Below are positions 9,382 to 18,640 of a stretch of 64,000 bases of DNA, piece after piece. The notes under the pieces are model-generated. The model saw only the letters and a program-made list of their open reading frames with translations, was not told where the DNA came from and ran no database searches. A program made the position numbers and the translations under genes. How positions within the stretch are numbered: position 1 is the stretch's first letter; each line of letters starts with the position of its first letter. This stretch comes from Methanosarcina acetivorans C2A (GTDB lineage: Archaea; Halobacteriota; Methanosarcinia; Methanosarcinales; Methanosarcinaceae): contig NC_003552.1 of the NCBI RefSeq assembly GCF_000007345.1, positions 5,456,001 to 5,520,000 on the forward strand, in the 5' to 3' direction.

Positions 9382-12300
9382 TTAATTCTTCTTTCTTCCA
9401 TATCCAACAAAGACTGCTCCCATTAAGAGCAGTAAGAGAAGCATTCCAACCAGGTCTGAAGCTGAAAAAGGCATGCTATCCGACTCAACATCGTCTTTGA
9501 TTTTTTCTTTTGTCATCTCATAGCCTTCAATGTACTCGTTCTTTGCATCCGTTTTATCCTTTGGGGACCGGGTAAGGTCTGTCCCTACCCCGGAACCGGT
9601 TTCAAGGGTACTGTTTGCATTTTCCGAATAGTACTCCTCTTTGGAGACTACTTCGGCTTTTGCCCCGGTGCTGGAGCTGTGTTTACTGCCTTCGGGACTG
9701 TCGGTGTCCAAAGTCTCGCCCCGGGCTTCGGCCATCAGCCGTTCATAATCCTCCATAACATCGGTATCCACTACATTGGCATTCGGAGCAGAAATAACTC
9801 CCCGAATGTAGTCGTCAAGTAGAGGGTTTCCGCAGGTATGATGACAACAGGTGACTCCATTTTCTACAACGGATTCCACATATTCTTTTACAAGCTGTTG
9901 AGTAATTTCATCCGAAGCTTCCCAGTATCCCTTTCTCACGTTTTCAAGCATCCTGGCAGTTATGGACTGGTATGTATAGGCATTTTCGTTTTTAAGGAAA
10001 TCCGACACACCGATTCCGTATTTGTCATTAATGTATATATCGTACAGATTTTCCCAGTCCCTATCCGTAACAAGATCCGGGGTCACCACATCCCAGGCCC
10101 ACATATACTCAGTAAGTTTTCCAAATTCTCGAGCTCCTCCGTATTCATGATCCATCATGCCTTCTATCCACATGGGATTCAGATACCTTGAACGCAGCTC
10201 GGTTCTGAAAACCTCTTTCAGGCTTGCAATTTCGGGATTTTCGGTATCCTGAAGGTTTGCCACGTAAAGTTCAGGATTTTCTCCCTTCACTGAGCGGACC
10301 GCAAGAGTAAGCCCACCAAAGTACTGGTAAAAGTCATCATTGTCCATGAGCCCGTAAAGGTTGGAACTATCGCTGTGCAGGGCAGCATCAACATCCATCA
10401 GGTTCAGTCTGAACGTATCCTCACTGTTTTCACCCCAGACGTCGCTGCCGTATATACTTGAGAGCCTTGAGATATAGAGTTCTGCAAGTTTCGACTCATT
10501 ATCCCAGGTTCCGCTAGCAGGTATGGCCAGAGTCAGACCTGTCCCGTAATCCCCGGGGGCTTCACTGAATATCCTGGACCTTGAAAGTTCAAATGCGCTG
10601 CTGTTATCATATCCGGTATCTATCAGGGCGTCATACATCACAAGGGAGTTATGTCGGACATAATTTGTCTGGTTTGTCTCGTTAAGCTCCGAAACCATCA
10701 GGACTGCCCTGTCGATCATTTCGATCTGGTATGAAAAGGTGTCCCTGTAAAGGCCGGACGCGGTGATAAGCACGTCAATCCTCGGATGGGTCAGGTTTTC
10801 TGCAGGAATGACCTGAATATCAGTGATTCTGCCACTGCTATCTCTTACCGGTTTGACCCCCAGCAAAGCATATATCTGAGCTTCCATAAGCCCTTCATGC
10901 CTCATGGTTTCCGTGCTCCAGAGTACGAAACCTACCTTTTTGGGGTATAAGTTGTTATGAGATGCCTGATAATTTTTAAGTAACTGATCCGCAAGCATCC
11001 CCCCGAGAATCTCTGTTTCTTCGCTGGGGATCATTCTCTGGTCAAAACTGTAAAAGTTCCTTCCCGTAGGCAAAGCTTCGGGATTTCTGATAGGGTCATT
11101 GCCAGGTCCGGCTTCTATATATCCCGCATCAAGAGCCCTTAAGGTCTGGTCTATCTCTCTGGTTGAAAGAGCCAGCAGGGCAGAGTAATTTTCTGCAGTT
11201 TCGAGGTCCTCTGTAAGCTTCGGGTCTGTAGTATTCAGGACCAGAAGCTGGGCCCCCGAATAGTCCATGCCTTCCAGAAGAACTGCATTTAAAAGGTCTG
11301 TTGCATAAGCATCTGCTACTTCTTCCCGGGCTTCAGAGTCCGGGACTTCATATGAAATTACATCTGCAATGTGGTCTATGAATTCGCTTCCGAGAAGGGA
11401 CTTGATCATGGAAACAAGTTCTTCGTTTTCAGGTGCTTCTCCAAAGACATGCAGACCGTAGGGGATCAGGGTTGACTTGAGTTCATGAAGGTAATTGTGA
11501 ACATCCGTATCAACAAAATTTTCGAACTCGGTTTCCGTCATGTTTTCCATCTGACTGCAGGTGATATTCAGGTCATCCTCAAGCCCCAGGGACCCGTAAA
11601 GTTCTATTGTCGTGTTGCGGTACATGACTTTTAAGGACTGGTTATCGGCTTCCATGTAAGAATGGATCTTCTCATGAAGGGTGCTAAGCTCGTCATAAAG
11701 CCCGGAAGTGACGATTGGGGGCGTGAGGTGATCTATGATTACAGCATTTCCCCTGCGTTTTGCCTGGGTGCCTTCCCCAACGTCATCCATTATATAGGGA
11801 TAGATTACAGGCGTGTCGTCGACCATGATGCAGGGATAGTCATATCTTGAAAGCCCTACTTGCTTTCCCGGCAGCCACTCCTGGGTGCTGTGCGTTCCGA
11901 AATGGATGAAGGCATCTGCATCAAAGACCTTATTAACCCAGAAGTATGCTGCAAGGTACTGATGGGTTGGAGGCATTGTCTTATTGTGATAGATTTTGGA
12001 TTCATCAGAAAGTCCGCCTCTTGTTGGTTGGGGCATGAATACAATGTTTCCGAAATTAACTGCGGGAATAACGAAACAATCCTCGTACACCATAATATCT
12101 CCGGGAGGCTCTCCCCATGTGTTTTCAACGTCTTTTCTCACCTCTTCCGGCAGGGTGTTATACCATACGAGGTAGTCTTCAACAGGGACAAGAGTAACAT
12201 TTACGGAATTAACCATCTTTTCAAGTTCTCCGGGAGTCCAGCTGCCAATGTTTCTGCTATCTATGAAGAGTTTTATGAACTCACTACCATTCGGAATTGA

Positions 12301-13998
12301 ACCGTTTCCAAGATCATACCCCTCACTTTTCATCTGTTCAAGGAGGAGGGTGAAACTGGGCGCGATATCAAGGTAGCTTGCGCCGATATTATTTTTCCCG
12401 CCTTCGTGATTGTAGTAGATTACAACGACCTTCTTGTCCTGGTTACGGGTTCTGCCAAGTTCTGCCCACTCTATTGCCCTGTTCCCGAGCCAGTCTACCT
12501 GGAGGAGGTGGGGCGCGTAGTAATACCTCTCGGTTTCAGGTTCCTGAACTCTTCCTCCAATCCAGATCCCCTCAATGCAGCCGTCAAGTTCCGGCATGTT
12601 AACCTGGGAAGGTACACTGTTGGGGTTCATTCCAAAAGAACTGTTGTTATATTCGGAAGGAGAACTGTAATAATCGGCTATTGCCTTGATAACAGGCACA
12701 TTATATTTTTCAAGATATTCGACCCCGATCTCAGGCTGATAATAATTGAGGCGGAACATTTTTAAGTTGATAATAACGTCGACCAGCACTGTACCGTTTT
12801 TAGTGAAATAGTCCACGTCCTGGCTGCAGACTTCAGAGGTTGTATCAATAACATTGCAGCCTTTGGATTCCAGGTCCCTTATTATTGCATCATCACACAG
12901 ATAATCGATTTCATCAGTTCTCAGCGCGCCTGTAGAAACGATGCCTATTGTTGGGGCTGACGGGTCATATCCATGCCCTGTATACCATTCAAGGTACTCG
13001 TCGCTGTTTTCAAATATATATGGAAAAGCGTCAGGGTGGTAGATTCCCTGTTTCGGGATAGAGGGAGGATTTGGGTCCTGATAATCAATATAGGTGTCGA
13101 AAAGGGTTTTCCCTGTATACCTCACCAGGTTTTCCATGTTTTCCATGCCGCCGTTTTTGAGGTACTCCTCCATAAAATCGATATTTTTGATGTCATTTGT
13201 AATTCCACCCTGCGAGCTCATGCCTATGAATCCTATGAGGGTGCCCGTATTCTGTGCGGAGAGCAGTTCCGGTCCAAACTCTGAGAGCTGGTAATTACTC
13301 ACAATATAGAGGATTACGGCTTCCTGATCCGAAAAATCAGGGTCCTGAAGATTTACGGCATCTTTCCCTGTCATCGCAGTTATATTGAAACAGTCTGCAA
13401 TAACAGGTCTTTCAGATTTGATTTTGTTGAGGCAATACACATTAGGGTCATTGTTGAATATTAAAGTAATGTCGACTTTTGGCTTTATTACCTGTACATC
13501 CCCAATTTCGGATTCGCGGAATTTCCCGCAGAACTTCTGCCCCATAAATATCAGGAGGTTTTCCATATTATCACTGCCTCCCTGAATCCAGTATCTTTCG
13601 ATATCTCTGAACTCTTCATCCCTCAGGTCAAGTTTTGCAAGGGAAAAGGAAGGGGAGAGATTATACCCGATTACCGTACTTCCGTTTGACGCAGAGGCAT
13701 TGATTTCATCTTCTAAATTTTTAAGCTGGATTTCACTCCAGGAATCAATAAAAATGACTTCGTAGTCTGAAAAATTGGTTTCCGGAGGTATACTGTCACC
13801 GGAACCAAGGATTTGCAGGTTAAGTTCGGATGCTATAGAGACATCCAGGCTCACGTTTTGCAAAGCATCTTCGTTCATGTCTTCTCCAAGCAAAAACAGC
13901 ATATTACTTTTGTTTTCCGAAGCTGAAACCGGCACCACAAAAAATGCAAGAACTATTAATAGAGTTAAAAATGCAAAACTTTTCTTTTGGAACAACAT
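9382..13998 (-). CDS. Exported, membrane-anchored CobN/HmuS-like chelatase
   Basis: This 1538-residue protein is of the CobN/ChlH type. It has an N-terminal signal peptide (KKSFAFLTLLIVLAFFVVPVSA), a very long ectodomain rich in N-x-S/T sites, and a C-terminal helix (DLVGMLLLLLLMGAVFVGY) followed by GRKKN, so the bulk should face outside the cell. Two similar domains sit at about residues 30-165 and 175-310, each ending in a GG-x-(D/E)NMENL segment. CobN-type signatures follow: GTHSTQEWLPGK near residue 702, then EGTQAKRRGNAVIIDHLTPP, and GRNFYSFDQR. A cytoplasmic CobN works with ATPase subunits CobS/CobT; none is encoded nearby and ATP would be absent outside. Genes for ExbB-like, DUF2149 and DUF2162 proteins lie just upstream on the same strand, giving a set like the Bacteroidetes hmu operon, where CobN-like HmuS acts on haem. 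Likely role: binding, or inserting or removing metal from, an external tetrapyrrole or corrinoid (inference). Confidence 0.88.
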   Translation of the reverse strand: MLFQKKSFAFLTLLIVLAFFVVPVSASENKSNMLFLLGEDMNEDALQNVSLDVSIASELNLQILGSGDSIPPETNFSDYEVIFIDSWSEIQLKNLEDEINASASNGSTVIGYNLSPSFSLAKLDLRDEEFRDIERYWIQGGSDNMENLLIFMGQKFCGKFRESEIGDVQVIKPKVDITLIFNNDPNVYCLNKIKSERPVIADCFNITAMTGKDAVNLQDPDFSDQEAVILYIVSNYQLSEFGPELLSAQNTGTLIGFIGMSSQGGITNDIKNIDFMEEYLKNGGMENMENLVRYTGKTLFDTYIDYQDPNPPSIPKQGIYHPDAFPYIFENSDEYLEWYTGHGYDPSAPTIGIVSTGALRTDEIDYLCDDAIIRDLESKGCNVIDTTSEVCSQDVDYFTKNGTVLVDVIINLKMFRLNYYQPEIGVEYLEKYNVPVIKAIADYYSSPSEYNNSSFGMNPNSVPSQVNMPELDGCIEGIWIGGRVQEPETERYYYAPHLLQVDWLGNRAIEWAELGRTRNQDKKVVVIYYNHEGGKNNIGASYLDIAPSFTLLLEQMKSEGYDLGNGSIPNGSEFIKLFIDSRNIGSWTPGELEKMVNSVNVTLVPVEDYLVWYNTLPEEVRKDVENTWGEPPGDIMVYEDCFVIPAVNFGNIVFMPQPTRGGLSDESKIYHNKTMPPTHQYLAAYFWVNKVFDADAFIHFGTHSTQEWLPGKQVGLSRYDYPCIMVDDTPVIYPYIMDDVGEGTQAKRRGNAVIIDHLTPPIVTSGLYDELSTLHEKIHSYMEADNQSLKVMYRNTTIELYGSLGLEDDLNITCSQMENMTETEFENFVDTDVHNYLHELKSTLIPYGLHVFGEAPENEELVSMIKSLLGSEFIDHIADVISYEVPDSEAREEVADAYATDLLNAVLLEGMDYSGAQLLVLNTTDPKLTEDLETAENYSALLALSTREIDQTLRALDAGYIEAGPGNDPIRNPEALPTGRNFYSFDQRMIPSEETEILGGMLADQLLKNYQASHNNLYPKKVGFVLWSTETMRHEGLMEAQIYALLGVKPVRDSSGRITDIQVIPAENLTHPRIDVLITASGLYRDTFSYQIEMIDRAVLMVSELNETNQTNYVRHNSLVMYDALIDTGYDNSSAFELSRSRIFSEAPGDYGTGLTLAIPASGTWDNESKLAELYISRLSSIYGSDVWGENSEDTFRLNLMDVDAALHSDSSNLYGLMDNDDFYQYFGGLTLAVRSVKGENPELYVANLQDTENPEIASLKEVFRTELRSRYLNPMWIEGMMDHEYGGAREFGKLTEYMWAWDVVTPDLVTDRDWENLYDIYINDKYGIGVSDFLKNENAYTYQSITARMLENVRKGYWEASDEITQQLVKEYVESVVENGVTCCHHTCGNPLLDDYIRGVISAPNANVVDTDVMEDYERLMAEARGETLDTDSPEGSKHSSSTGAKAEVVSKEEYYSENANSTLETGSGVGTDLTRSPKDKTDAKNEYIEGYEMTKEKIKDDVESDSMPFSASDLVGMLLLLLLMGAVFVGYGRKKN

Positions 13999-14205
13999 AT
14001 TCGAAATCTCCTCTTTTCAAACACGAATTTTTTAAACTGAAGATTCAACAACCTGAATTCTTAAACTTGAAATTTAGAAATTACAGGTAAATTGAAGAAA
14101 AAAGGAATCACCAATCCCGGAAATAAAATTCAATATCAATCGCAATGATCATAAAATATAGACATCTAGAGCTGAAATTTGTCATATCAGTTGAAATATA
14201 ATCCA

Positions 14206-14577
14206 TTAAGTATCCGTTTCATTCCCTTCGGAGTCTTCCGGGACATAAATCACCCTGCCATCAGCCAACCTGTAGGCCGTTCCGAGGGCTTCCCCGGTGC
14301 CTCCTCCAATATTGTCGGTCATATTCAGGACTTCTATGGGCTGCCCTTCTTCCTTGATGATTATCTTCATGTCCTCAGCTCCGGGATTTTTTACAATTGT
14401 AATGTCCTCATTCGAGCTCAGGAGTTCGGGGAGATGGTAGGACATTACGAGCGCCACGAGCAGGGCCACGGAAAAGACCATTGCCACATCGAAAAGGTTA
14501 GCAACTCCCGTCAACGGGTTCAGATCTTCCGGGTCCTCCCGGAGCCCGGTCCGCCGGTAACGTCTGCTTTTTCTCAT
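14206..14577 (-). CDS. DUF2149 membrane protein, ExbD-like position and topology
   Basis: This 123-residue protein has a basic N-terminus, one transmembrane helix (about residues 27-48) and a small external domain. Its sequence fits DUF2149. The helix begins with LFDVAMVFSVALLVAL, placing an acidic residue, D30, at its start as in ExbD/TolR/MotB, where that Asp carries the ion flux. It overlaps the 3' end of the exbB-like gene by 80 bp and is followed after 207 bp by the CobN-like gene. This suggests it is the stator partner of the ExbB-like channel (inference from position and topology). The decayed duplicate cassette has lost this gene. Confidence 0.78.
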   Translation of the reverse strand: MRKSRRYRRTGLREDPEDLNPLTGVANLFDVAMVFSVALLVALVMSYHLPELLSSNEDITIVKNPGAEDMKIIIKEEGQPIEVLNMTDNIGGGTGEALGTAYRLADGRVIYVPEDSEGNETDT

Positions 14578-15319
14578 TTGTTTCCTCCATCATTTCCGCC
14601 TTCATTTCATCCTTCATTTTCTCATCTGCAACCCTGAACAGAACCTGTTCATTTATCTGCCAATTTCCGTTTCCTGTCGAGTTTCCAGAAACCACCTTAA
14701 AATTCTCCTCCAGAACATTCAGAATGTAGTCGATATCGGACAGATCCTCCCAGTACCAGCGCCTCCGGACCTGAGTCAGGACATAGCCTACACTTCCTGC
14801 GAAAAGCCCGACAACGGTAGTGGCAAAAGCGATCATCAGGTTGTTTGCAAGGGTGGCAATATCTCCCTGGGAAAGCCCGATCAGAGCAGGACCCAGCGGG
14901 ATCAGAGTGCCCATAAGTCCGAGCATGGGAGAAATAGTCGCCAGGATTTTTGTTTTCTCAAGCTGCTTTGACATTCCGATCTCATATTCAGCTGCAAGCT
15001 TTTCGATCGCAGAAAAATACCTCTGTTCAATGAAGGGGGCTGCATCCCTTGAAAAGGAAGTGACCATAAAGTTCTGCCGGATTTCCCGGAGAGCTTTTGC
15101 AGCTTCAGGAAACTCCAGGTTCTTCACGGTTTTTCCAAGTTCTTTGCAGTCATCTTCCAGCTTCCGTATGTCCCTGTGCCTTTTTGCATACTCGGACAAA
15201 AACTCCCCTATAAGGATAAGGGAAGCCAGGACCGACAGCATGAGGACTATTACCACGGGATAAAGCAGGGCAGCCGAAAAGGTATACATTATCCCGAAAA
15301 GCGGACCTTCCAGGCTCAT
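14498..15319 (-). CDS. MotA/TolQ/ExbB-family proton channel protein
   Basis: This 273-residue protein has an N-terminal helix, a long charged cytoplasmic region with a coiled-coil look (residues about 38-125), and two closely spaced helices. These carry the family signature ISPMLGLMGTLIPLGPAL and NNLMIAFATTVVGLFAGSV, including the Pro and Thr residues lining the ion path in ExbB/TolQ. It would use the ion gradient to drive work outside the membrane together with a DUF2149 partner. Its start overlaps the DUF2162 stop by four bases (translational coupling), and its end overlaps DUF2149. Archaea lack the outer membrane and TonB that ExbB normally serves, so the target is probably the exported CobN-like protein (inference). 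Confidence 0.88.
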   Translation of the reverse strand: MSLEGPLFGIMYTFSAALLYPVVIVLMLSVLASLILIGEFLSEYAKRHRDIRKLEDDCKELGKTVKNLEFPEAAKALREIRQNFMVTSFSRDAAPFIEQRYFSAIEKLAAEYEIGMSKQLEKTKILATISPMLGLMGTLIPLGPALIGLSQGDIATLANNLMIAFATTVVGLFAGSVGYVLTQVRRRWYWEDLSDIDYILNVLEENFKVVSGNSTGNGNWQINEQVLFRVADEKMKDEMKAEMMEETNEKKQTLPADRAPGGPGRSEPVDGSC

Positions 15320-15993
15320 TGCTTATGCCTCACCTGTTCCAGCAGGAACCCACCCATGATAACTATAGCGCAGAGCGTAAGGGGAATGAAACCCGTGTTT
15401 CCTCCCGAAAGGGGCACAAGGTTCAGCTGTTTAGTTTTAATGTATGCCGGGATGAGCATCGCTGCAAGCAGATAGTAGATCCCGAGGAGAAGCATTGCGC
15501 TCCCCAGGGTATCAGGAGATTTCCCGAGCTTCTTGAACCCGAAGGAAGACAGCAGAACCGAGGCAAAAAAGGCAGTCCCTACAAGCAGTCCGACCTTTAC
15601 TCCGCTGATGTCAAGGCTTGCTGCAAGGAGCATGCAACAGAATGCAAGGGCTGCAAGGCAGACAGGGCAGGGTAAAGAAATGAAAAGGAAGGTCCGCTTT
15701 GACACATCCTTTCCACTAGACCACTTTTTTTGGGTATATATCCCGGCTCCCACAAGGAACAGGGAAAGCAACACATGGATCCCAAGCCCCAGGTTTGAGA
15801 TTTTTGCATAATTTTCCATGCTTACGTTTCCCACAACTCCCCCCACAAATAAGGAGAGCACGAGATAACTACCTGCTATTGCAAGAATTTCCCGTTTCCC
15901 GACATTGGAGAAGCCGCATCCAACTCCTGTTTTCAATCCAAAGATGAAAATTGCGATTAAGATACCTGTAACAGTTAGTGTGACCTGAGTCAT
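15316..15993 (-). CDS. DUF2162 predicted transporter
   Basis: This 225-residue, very hydrophobic protein has about seven membrane helices. It has Cys-containing segments in the membrane (TGVGCGFSNVGKREI; CPVCLAALAFCCMLL) and matches the archaeal family DUF2162, annotated as a predicted transporter. It is the first gene of the minus-strand set DUF2162-exbB-DUF2149-cobN and is coupled to exbB by a 4-bp overlap. The conserved cysteines suggest a metal or metallocofactor substrate, which I cannot name. A decayed copy of its 5' end lies at 8794-8905. Confidence 0.8.
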   Translation of the reverse strand: MTQVTLTVTGILIAIFIFGLKTGVGCGFSNVGKREILAIAGSYLVLSLFVGGVVGNVSMENYAKISNLGLGIHVLLSLFLVGAGIYTQKKWSSGKDVSKRTFLFISLPCPVCLAALAFCCMLLAASLDISGVKVGLLVGTAFFASVLLSSFGFKKLGKSPDTLGSAMLLLGIYYLLAAMLIPAYIKTKQLNLVPLSGGNTGFIPLTLCAIVIMGGFLLEQVRHKQ

Positions 15994-16160
15994 AAATAAT
16001 CAAAAATAAGTAACAATTGTTAGGGTATTAGTAATTAGCTATTTTAATTCATCACAAGAAAAATAAAGTTAATCTAATTATATATGAATTTTAAGTTTAT
16101 AGATAGAATTAATGACATGAAAACAAGATAAATAATATAATAATAGGACCAATAGTACGA

Positions 16161-16402
16161 CCCACTTTCCGCAGTAAATTTTCGCATATTCACATTTTTT
16201 TCTGCTATCGATTTTCAATAAAAAGTGATTTATTGGACTTTTATGCAGGAGGTAAAGCAGCTATATGGTGTATCATAGAGACAAAAAAACGATATCATTC
16301 AATTTTCACCAAGTTCCATTAAAAGTCCAAATTAATTTGATTTGTTTCAAAAATGCTATCAGGGAAAATATTGATTTTTGAAAAAATACTGCGGAATGTG
16401 GG
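16161..16402. mobile_element. MITE-like element, copy 1 (242 bp, 6-bp target duplication)
   Basis: The ends form a terminal inverted repeat: CCCACTTTCCGCAGTA at the left, and TACTGCGGAATGTGGG at the right (15 of 16 paired). The element is flanked by the direct repeat GTACGA at 16155-16160 and 16403-16408. It has no coding capacity. It is nearly identical to the element at 32777-33019, differing at about four positions, which indicates recent movement by a transposase encoded elsewhere. Confidence 0.92.
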
Positions 16403-16438
16403 GTACGAGAAAAAAGCCAGTAATAGAAAAAGAGATTA

Positions 16439-16527
16439 GAAAATGAAATGAGAAAATGAAATGAGAAAATGAAATGAGAAAATAAAATGAGAAAATGAAA
16501 TGAGAAAATGAAATGAGAAAATGAAAT
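16439..16527. repeat. 13-bp tandem repeat, about 6.8 copies
   Basis: The unit GAAAATGAAATGA is repeated nearly perfectly, with one unit reading GAAAATAAAATGA. It lies downstream of MITE copy 1 and downstream of the coiled-coil gene that ends at 16663. One strand is almost pure purine apart from T. The number of units probably varies between strains through replication slippage. I see no protein-coding role. Confidence 0.9.
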
Positions 16528-16662
16528 CGAAAGCAAAAACAGGAACTGAAGTTAGAAAAACTCCCGGCTAAATCTATTAATTGGAAGGTAAAAAAGAGAT
16601 GCAGGCTGGATAACCTGCTTCGGAAATTAAAAATCCAGCGAACAAATCTATTCTATGACTGA

Positions 16663-17520
16663 TTAGACTAAACCGGAACGCTGAAGAGTCATCAGGTCTT
16701 CGGTAGTGAGCTTTGCTCCGCCCTTGAACTTCTCGAAAATGGACTTGGCATCCTTCTGGAGTTCGGACTTGACGACACGAGACTTTCCGTCCTTGTCTTT
16801 CTTCTTAAGCTTGAAAATTTCTTTATCGAGATCCCTGATTTCCTTCTGGGAGTTAATGAAAATCTTGTGCTGTTCGTCAGCTGCTTCCTGGGCTTTTACA
16901 AATTCGCGGTGTGCGATGTCCGACTCTGCCCTGGTTCTGTCAGCTTCCTTGAAGGCGGTAATCATCTTCTCGTGGTATTCCTGGGCCTGCCTGGCATACT
17001 CGGCAAGTTCGTTGTGGAACTCCGAAGCTTCGTCCCTGATCTTCTGGGCTTCGTCCAAGATGTTTTTCAGTTCGAGGTTACTCTCAAGCTGGACTTTTTT
17101 AACATGGTACTGTTTCTGAAGCTGGGTGATCTTACCAACGAGTTCTCTTTCCTTGCTGGTGCTCAGGACTTCGGTCTGCTGGGTGAATTCAAGACGGTCG
17201 ATGTCTTTCCTCAGGGCTTTGATTGAGGGGCCACCAAGGTTATTCTGCTTTCTGATGGAATCTGCCTTTGCAAAGAGTTCATTTGCTCTGGCATTGGTCT
17301 CATCGCGCTTGTTCTTGTATTCACTAACCTTCTCGTTGATCTCGTCCCTGAGAACTTTCAGTTCCTGGGCTTCGTTGATAAGGTCTTTCGTCTTCTTGTT
17401 AAGGTCGTTGCGCTTAGCGGCAAGAGCACTGGCCTCAGCGTTCAAAGTGTTCCTTTTTTCCTTGGCTTCTTCAGAAATGTCCTTCAGATCTGATCTTTTT
17501 TTCTGCAATTCCTTTAGCAT
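16663..17520 (-). CDS. Archaeal coiled-coil protein (COG1340-like) next to serB
   Basis: This 285-residue protein is almost entirely charged heptad-like sequence (Lys/Glu/Arg/Asp/Ala), consistent with a long coiled coil and no membrane segment or enzyme motif. It resembles the uncharacterised archaeal coiled-coil family often found beside phosphoserine phosphatase genes. It starts 40 bp after the serB stop on the same strand, so they are very likely one operon. The C-terminus (about residues 245-285) is shorter and less regular (FEKFKGGAKLTTEDLMTLQRSGLV) and could be a docking tail. Function unknown; a structural or scaffold role is inference. Confidence 0.85.
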   Translation of the reverse strand: MLKELQKKRSDLKDISEEAKEKRNTLNAEASALAAKRNDLNKKTKDLINEAQELKVLRDEINEKVSEYKNKRDETNARANELFAKADSIRKQNNLGGPSIKALRKDIDRLEFTQQTEVLSTSKERELVGKITQLQKQYHVKKVQLESNLELKNILDEAQKIRDEASEFHNELAEYARQAQEYHEKMITAFKEADRTRAESDIAHREFVKAQEAADEQHKIFINSQKEIRDLDKEIFKLKKKDKDGKSRVVKSELQKDAKSIFEKFKGGAKLTTEDLMTLQRSGLV

Positions 17521-17560
17521 CTCTTATTGTGCCTCCCGGTCCAGCAAAAAAGCTGGCATT

Positions 17561-18331
17561 TTAGTAGTGTTCGATGTCGACATGCTGTGCCTGATTACAA
17601 CATTGATAAGAAAGAGATTCAAGAACAGGGATCACTGCTCTAAGGTCTTTTATTGTTATGACTACATCCGCATATTCCCTAAGGATGGGTTTTGGATTGA
17701 AAGCTATGGCAAACCCTGCTATCTCAAAGATACAGGCGTCATTTGCGCCGTCCCCGACAACCACACACTGATCGGGCCTGATATTGTAGAGCCAGGCCAA
17801 TTCCTCGAACACCTTTGCTTTGGAGTCACTCTGTGTGACAGGACCGACAACTTCGCCCGTGAGGCAGCCGTCTTCCATAAGCAGTTCGTTAGAAACAACG
17901 AAATCAATACCAAGCGTTTTACCTATCCTCTCGGCAGCAATGGTAAATCCACCGGAAATCATCGCAGTCTTATACCCTAGTTGTTTAACGTACAGAACAA
18001 GTTCAGCTGCTCCCGGCATAAGATTGATCTGATCTACGGCATCCAGGGCAGTTTCAAGGGAAAGCCCCTTAAGAAGTCGGGCCCTTTCTGCAAGCGCTTG
18101 CTCGAAATCGAGATCTCCATACATCGCTCTCTTCGTAATCTCCTCTACCTTGCTAATAACACCTGCGGCCCTGGCGAGCTCATCGATGGTCTCAGCGTCT
18201 ATAAGGGTACTATCCATATCAAAAACAATAAGTTTGTTTTCAGTAGAATTATGCATAGGACAGTTCACGCAATCAAAACCTGGACCTGAATATCTATAGA
18301 CATAGCGGGACAATTTCCCGAAAAAGGGCAT
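17561..18331 (-). CDS. serB: Phosphoserine phosphatase SerB (HAD family)
   Basis: This enzyme hydrolyses phosphoserine to serine, the last step of serine synthesis. Motif I is D38-x-D40-S-T (VFDMDSTLID), with D38 the nucleophile. Motif II is MISGGFT, and motif III/IV includes VVGDGANDA. The annotated 256-residue form begins with an extra 25 residues containing CVNC; an internal ATG at 18254-18256 would give MHNSTENKLIVFDMD, closer to the usual length. A TATA-like sequence at about 18372-18380 (minus strand) supports transcription starting near 18350. This leaves both starts possible, and I keep the upstream one. The coiled-coil gene follows 40 bp downstream. Confidence 0.92.
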   Translation of the reverse strand: MPFFGKLSRYVYRYSGPGFDCVNCPMHNSTENKLIVFDMDSTLIDAETIDELARAAGVISKVEEITKRAMYGDLDFEQALAERARLLKGLSLETALDAVDQINLMPGAAELVLYVKQLGYKTAMISGGFTIAAERIGKTLGIDFVVSNELLMEDGCLTGEVVGPVTQSDSKAKVFEELAWLYNIRPDQCVVVGDGANDACIFEIAGFAIAFNPKPILREYADVVITIKDLRAVIPVLESLSYQCCNQAQHVDIEHY

Positions 18332-18544
18332 GCCACCCGAAGCACCGTTTTCAGCGGTACCTCCGCAGCCTGATATATATGCGCCCTAACATTAAAAGCC
18401 CACCAACGGATAAGTTCTTCAAATTATAATGCGGGTTTCGCGAAACAAAACCACAAAACAACAGCATTGATGTCAACGTTTTTGAGTGAAATAAATCACA
18501 TCCCTTTTAAGCTTTTCGGAGGACCAGCAAAAGATACCGAATAA

Positions 18545-18577
18545 TGATTATAAATAGGGCAGAAATATATAAAATAA
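18545..18577 (+). promoter_or_regulatory. TATA boxes upstream of mtd
   Basis: Two archaeal TATA-like elements, TTATAAAT (18548-18555) and ATATATAAAAT (18565-18575), lie about 95-120 bp before the mtd ATG. They would place the transcript start near 18580-18600 and leave a leader of about 70-90 nt. This is a pattern match only. Confidence 0.5.
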
Positions 18578-18640
18578 GGGTGATATGAAAGAGAGATTGC
18601 CAAAAGGATTATAAACCCTTTAGGAATTCCAGTATTGAAG

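Larger units (their letters stand above)
3940..16010. repeat. Tandem duplication of a cobN-(DUF2149)-exbB-DUF2162 cassette, first copy decayed
   Basis: Two direct units can be aligned by eye. Unit 1 (about 3940-9000) runs from the 3' end of the radical SAM gene through a broken cobN-like gene (4162-8352), an exbB fragment (about 8518-8675) and a DUF2162 fragment with upstream DNA (about 8690-8960). Unit 2 (about 9181-16010) has a degenerate radical SAM tail (9181-9280), intact cobN (9382-13998), DUF2149, exbB and DUF2162. The DUF2149 gene is missing from unit 1. The junction lies between about 9000 and 9181. Confidence 0.85.

Noticed and set aside
17126-17980. 284-codon + strand frame across the coiled-coil and serB genes
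   Set aside because: It is the shadow of two well-supported minus-strand genes.
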